DNA of 64,000 bases from JAWLHU01 sp041690255. Its GTDB lineage: Bacteria; Bacillota; Sulfobacillia; Symbiobacteriales; Symbiobacteriaceae. Made by a program: the position numbers and the translations under genes. The stretch lies in NCBI GenBank assembly GCA_041690255.1, contig JAWLHU010000004.1, positions 310,001 through 374,000 of the forward strand, written 5' to 3'. Positions 60,988 through 64,000 of the stretch are shown here, one piece after another (position 1 is the stretch's first letter; each line of letters begins with the position of its first letter). The notes below the pieces were generated by a model. The model was not told where the DNA came from. It did no database searches and was given only the letters and a program-made list of their open reading frames with translations.

Positions 60988-61276
60988 GAACACGCCTCCT
61001 TGAGGTGGTAGGGATGACTGTTAGATCCTCACTATACCGTCATAGAAGGCGTCCAACTATCCGATTCTTGCGCTTAAACTATCCCCGCAGTGGCGTCGCT
61101 TTGCAGCGGGATTCATCCCATGTCCGTTGCACAAAGCCGATCAAATACTACCTGACCCGAAATCGATGACTGCGCCGCCGCCTGTGACAAGGTGATCATC
61201 AACGGTCGTCTGATCAAGAGCAAGTGTACGGTACTCGACGCGTGAAGGCGGCGGACTGTGTGCCCACCGCCTTCGC

Positions 61277-61453
61277 TCATGGTCGGGCTCTATACTGGGT
61301 CAGGAACTCAATGACGAATGCTGCAAGTAAGCCGCCACCACCCAAGACAAGGAGCCAGGGTGAGCGGAAGTTGAGACCATAGCGTTCCCTCATCCACAGA
61401 CCAAGCAAAATGACTCCAAGGCCCACGATCGGGACATACCACGCTCGCCTCAC
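61277..61453 (-). CDS. Small two-helix membrane protein
   Basis: About 58 residues with two membrane helices (YVPIVGLGVILLGLWM and WLLVLGGGGLLAAFVIEFL) joined by a short charged loop. GTG at 61453 has GGGGGGATG just upstream; an ATG at 61459 is the alternative. No family recognised. Confidence 0.5.
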   Translation of the reverse strand: MRRAWYVPIVGLGVILLGLWMRERYGLNFRSPWLLVLGGGGLLAAFVIEFLTQYRARP

Positions 61454-61459
61454 GCACAT

Positions 61460-62170
61460 CCCCCCTTCGGCGCGTAGTCGACCTGACTGGAGCCGATAGC
61501 GGCTAATCAGGAGCAGTTACAACGGGGAGGGCATCTACTGGATACCTTCCCCGCCTCCGGTTCGGTCCACCCGGCGACTCAACGTATACCAACTGCAGGC
61601 GCTACTTGCTGCCTATGCCTGCCGGCCCGGGGCCAGGGCTGCTCACCTGCTCCTGGTCGGTGACCTGCGTTTGGGCTTACACGGGCGCTCGCCTTATCGC
61701 AGCGATGACGCCCCGGAAGCGGGCTGAGCACGTCCGTCAGGAGTTGCTGGAGGCTCCGGGCAGATGCCGCAGGCCTGGCTCATCCGCACCATCGACACGG
61801 ATGATTCGACCGAGCCCTCTCCCTGGCCTGTGCCGACCTGCTCTTCGCCCACATGTGCAAGGGGGGATTCTGGTCACATCGCCGCCGCCGATGCACACGT
61901 GGCGATGGGGTTTGAGCCGGTCCCGGGTGCCGTCCATACCTTCTACGACGGGCAGACCCCAACCGCCGTCTTCGCCCAGCTTGCGCGCGGCTGGCACTGG
62001 AGCAATCCTGACCGGCGTCGAGTCCATGCAGAAGGCTGAGACCACCGAGGTTGTCCACGCCTCTCTCACGCATAGTCTGAGGCAGAGGTGATGGAGAATG
62101 CCCTCCCCTCCCCAACCGTCCCGCCGGCGCCTCCTGGAGGCTCTCCGGTGGCTGGAAGAGGTGAGCCAAG
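61460..62170. other. Region without an intact gene, probably decayed coding sequence
   Basis: Short frames with protein-like stretches (for example LNVYQLQALLAAYACRPGARA and MGFEPVPGAVHTFYDGQTPT) occur on the + strand in different frames, broken by stops. They do not form one gene. I could not recognise a source. Probably remnants between the two recombinases. Confidence 0.45.
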
Positions 62171-63775
62171 TTGGCCCCGCTGATCCTGGTCTACCTGCGC
62201 GTCTCCACCGAGGAGCAGGCCAAGAAGGGCCACAGTCTGCCGGAACAGCAGGAGGCATGCCAGGCCAAGGCCCGGGAGATTATCCGCCAGCTGGAGGCGG
62301 AGAGAGGCCATAAGGTTGACATTCAAGTGCGGGAGTTTGTCGATAGCTTTGGTGGCGATCTGTTGGAGCGACCGGTGCTGGAAGAGGTCCGCGCCCTCGT
62401 CCGCACACAGCGGGTCACCCACTTGGTCTGCCTGGATCCGGACCGTTTCTCCCGGAGCCTGAAGTGGCAGTTGATCGTGGCGGATGAGATCGAGGGCCGG
62501 GGCACCCGCCTGGTCTTCGTCCAGCAGGAGTACAACCCCGATGACATGATGAGCCGGGCCTTTTTCCAGTTCCGCGGCCTCATGTCCGAGATCGACAAAG
62601 CCAAGATCCTGGAGCGAACCTCCAGGGGCAAGCGCGGAAAGGTGAAGTCCGGCCGCCGGCCGAACGGTGCCGCCCCCTATGGGTACCGGCACATCAAGGA
62701 GACTGACGAGCTCGAGATCTATGAACCCGAGGCCAGGTGGGTCCGGGCGATGTTTGAGTGGGTCGAGACCGAACGGATCGGCATCCACCTGGTGGCGAAG
62801 CGCCTGAACGAACTGGGCGTGACCACCCGACGTGGGGGCGACAAGTGGTACCGGTCCACGGTCAGGGAGATGCTCATGAACACCTCGTACGCCGGCGAGA
62901 TGACCTGCTATCGGCGGGATACCAGGGGCCTGGGAGCTATTCGACGCCTCCCTCGGGAGAAGCGCAGAGCGCTTACACCACTGATACGCCCCCGGGAGGA
63001 GTGGGCCACCGTGCCCACCCCCGTGATCGTGGACCGTCGGCAGTTCGATGAGGTGCAGGAGATCCTGGCCGGTAATCCCCGACGAGGCCGGCCAAGGTGC
63101 ACGGGTCTCCTCAGTAAGCTGGCTCGGTGCGGCCATTGCGGCGGCCCGATGTCCTACGCCCGATCCTCCGATGCTGACCGGACCTACATCCGCTGTATCC
63201 GGAAGTACGCTCACCACCTCGACTACCGACCGGGGACGGCCATCTGCCCAATGCGCCATCATCGGGCGGAACGGATCGAGGCGGAGATCTGGGCGCAGAT
63301 ATGCCGATGGTTAACCGAGCCCGGGCTCTTGGAGGAGTACCGGACCAGCCGTTCTGATGCCTCCACCGTGGCGGGCGATCAGGAGCGGCTGGACCGGCGT
63401 CTGGCTACTTTGGAGGAACAGCTGGGCGAAAAGCAGCGGGAGCAGTTGGCCGTCATCCAGGCCCAGGCCCGCCGATTGATCTCGGAGGATCTGGCCGACC
63501 AGCAGTTGGAGCAACTCCAGCGCCATGTCGAGCGAGTTGAGGCTGCCATAGTCGATGCCCGACTCGAACAGGAGCGGATCGCTCTGCGGGCTGTCCAGCA
63601 CCGAGAGACAGCCGAACGTTTTGGCGAAGCAGCCCGCGAGATCGTGACGGAACAAGAGACTATCCAAGCCCGATTGGCCAGTCTGTCACGCGAGCTCCGC
63701 CACGAGTTGGGGGTCAGGCTCATTCGCTCTGTCACCATCCACCAGGACGGTCGGTGGGAGATGGATCCGCACTAG
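62171..63775 (+). CDS. Large serine recombinase
   Basis: 534 residues. Catalytic motif LVYLRVSTEEQ at the start (Ser near residue 12), FVDSFGGDLLERP, Arg region VCLDPDRFSRSL, recombinase domain GAAPYGYRHIKETD and HLVAKRLNELGVTTRRGG. Zinc ribbon CGHCGGPMSYARS ... YIRCIRKYAHH. The coiled-coil C-terminus (ERLDRRLATLEEQLGE) follows. TTG at 62171 has GAAGAGGTGAG upstream. Large serine integrases commonly mark one end of an integrated element. It is the last gene before katG. Confidence 0.92.
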   Translation: MAPLILVYLRVSTEEQAKKGHSLPEQQEACQAKAREIIRQLEAERGHKVDIQVREFVDSFGGDLLERPVLEEVRALVRTQRVTHLVCLDPDRFSRSLKWQLIVADEIEGRGTRLVFVQQEYNPDDMMSRAFFQFRGLMSEIDKAKILERTSRGKRGKVKSGRRPNGAAPYGYRHIKETDELEIYEPEARWVRAMFEWVETERIGIHLVAKRLNELGVTTRRGGDKWYRSTVREMLMNTSYAGEMTCYRRDTRGLGAIRRLPREKRRALTPLIRPREEWATVPTPVIVDRRQFDEVQEILAGNPRRGRPRCTGLLSKLARCGHCGGPMSYARSSDADRTYIRCIRKYAHHLDYRPGTAICPMRHHRAERIEAEIWAQICRWLTEPGLLEEYRTSRSDASTVAGDQERLDRRLATLEEQLGEKQREQLAVIQAQARRLISEDLADQQLEQLQRHVERVEAAIVDARLEQERIALRAVQHRETAERFGEAAREIVTEQETIQARLASLSRELRHELGVRLIRSVTIHQDGRWEMDPH

Positions 63776-63837
63776 CCCCTGCCTGCGTCCATCGAGCGAA
63801 CGACTGTATCCGGACCGACCAGGTACGAAGAGATCAG

Positions 63838-63869
63838 CCCCCGGCGCCTGTGCGACGCCGGGGGTTTTT
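63838..63869 (+). terminator. Strong terminator after the second recombinase
   Basis: CCCCCGGCG / CGCCGGGGG with a nine-base loop, followed by TTTTT. Confidence 0.88.
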
Positions 63870-63926
63870 GCATGACCATCTGCTGAGGTATCGTGCCCGA
63901 AGCCGGACGGAGCGTGCAGCGGTCTG

Positions 63927-64000
63927 CTACCTGGAGGCAAGGTCGAAACGGTCAAGGTTCATGACCTTGGTCCAGGCCGCTGCGAAGTCGCGCAGGAACT
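63927..64000 (-). CDS. katG: Catalase-peroxidase KatG, C-terminal end only
   Basis: The minus-strand frame gives FLRDFAAAWTKVMNLDRFDLASR then stop (TAG, 63927-63929). The pattern 'F..DF.AAW.KVMNLDRFDL' is the conserved C-terminus of KatG. The rest is beyond the right edge. It marks the first core gene on the right side of the island. Confidence 0.85.
   Translation of the reverse strand, partial: FLRDFAAAWTKVMNLDRFDLASR

Noticed and set aside
58000..63900. Attachment-site direct repeats around the recombinases
   Set aside because: I found no clear long direct repeat by eye at either end; the element ends could not be set.

Overview
The window looks like chromosomal DNA from a GC-rich, spore-forming, rod-type Firmicute, most like the Symbiobacterium lineage. 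This is inferred from four things: the ytrH-ytrI sporulation pair, DegS/DegU-type regulators, strong AAGGAGG ribosome binding sites, and very GC-rich third codon positions that leave long false ORFs opposite almost every gene. No 16S rRNA or other decisive marker is present, so the genus is a guess.

Positions 1-50700 are mostly ordinary chromosome. In order they hold: a secreted subtilase (cut by the window edge) and tatA; an M42 peptidase and a HAD phosphatase; beta-lysine acetyltransferase ablB behind a structured leader; an array of ten 31-bp repeats; ytrH/ytrI; panB-panE, a P1 peptidase and an ECF S component; two secreted surface proteins (choice-of-anchor L type and SipW-signal type); a CPBP protease; an ABC-2 exporter preceded by a promoter, a 26-codon leader peptide and an intrinsic terminator; an alpha-glucan phosphorylase with a cre/LacI-like operator; a probable toxin-immunity pair; the complete glycine cleavage operon gcvT-(small membrane protein)-gcvH-gcvPA-gcvPB-lipM-glyA under a glycine riboswitch; an aldehyde ferredoxin oxidoreductase overlapping a MoaD-like protein; threonine synthase; a rhodanese lipoprotein; an AEC transporter; a complete Tad/Flp pilus operon headed by a c-di-GMP-I riboswitch plus terminator; a cobalamin-riboswitch-controlled B12-type ABC importer; and a DegSU-like two-component system.

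Positions 51000-63900 are accessory DNA. They carry a frameshifted HsdR-N-like restriction protein, an AAA/TOPRIM (OLD-like) nuclease of lower GC, two copies of a ~140-bp structured element flanking that nuclease, a MobQ-type relaxase with a recognisable oriT and a broken accessory mobilisation gene, an HNH-like protein, and two large serine recombinases. One of the recombinases has no normal start codon that keeps its catalytic motif. This looks like a mobilisable integrated element, partly decayed, inserted between the two-component system and katG, whose C-terminal end is at the right edge.

The main functional themes are riboswitch control of whole operons (glycine, c-di-GMP, cobalamin), an extracellular and surface programme (subtilase, SipW-type protein, Tad pilus), and a mobile island with defence-like nucleases. 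The most novel items are the duplicated structured element around the nuclease, the toxin candidate with an internal nuclease-like core, the leader-peptide attenuator of the ABC-2 exporter, and the oriT/relaxase module.
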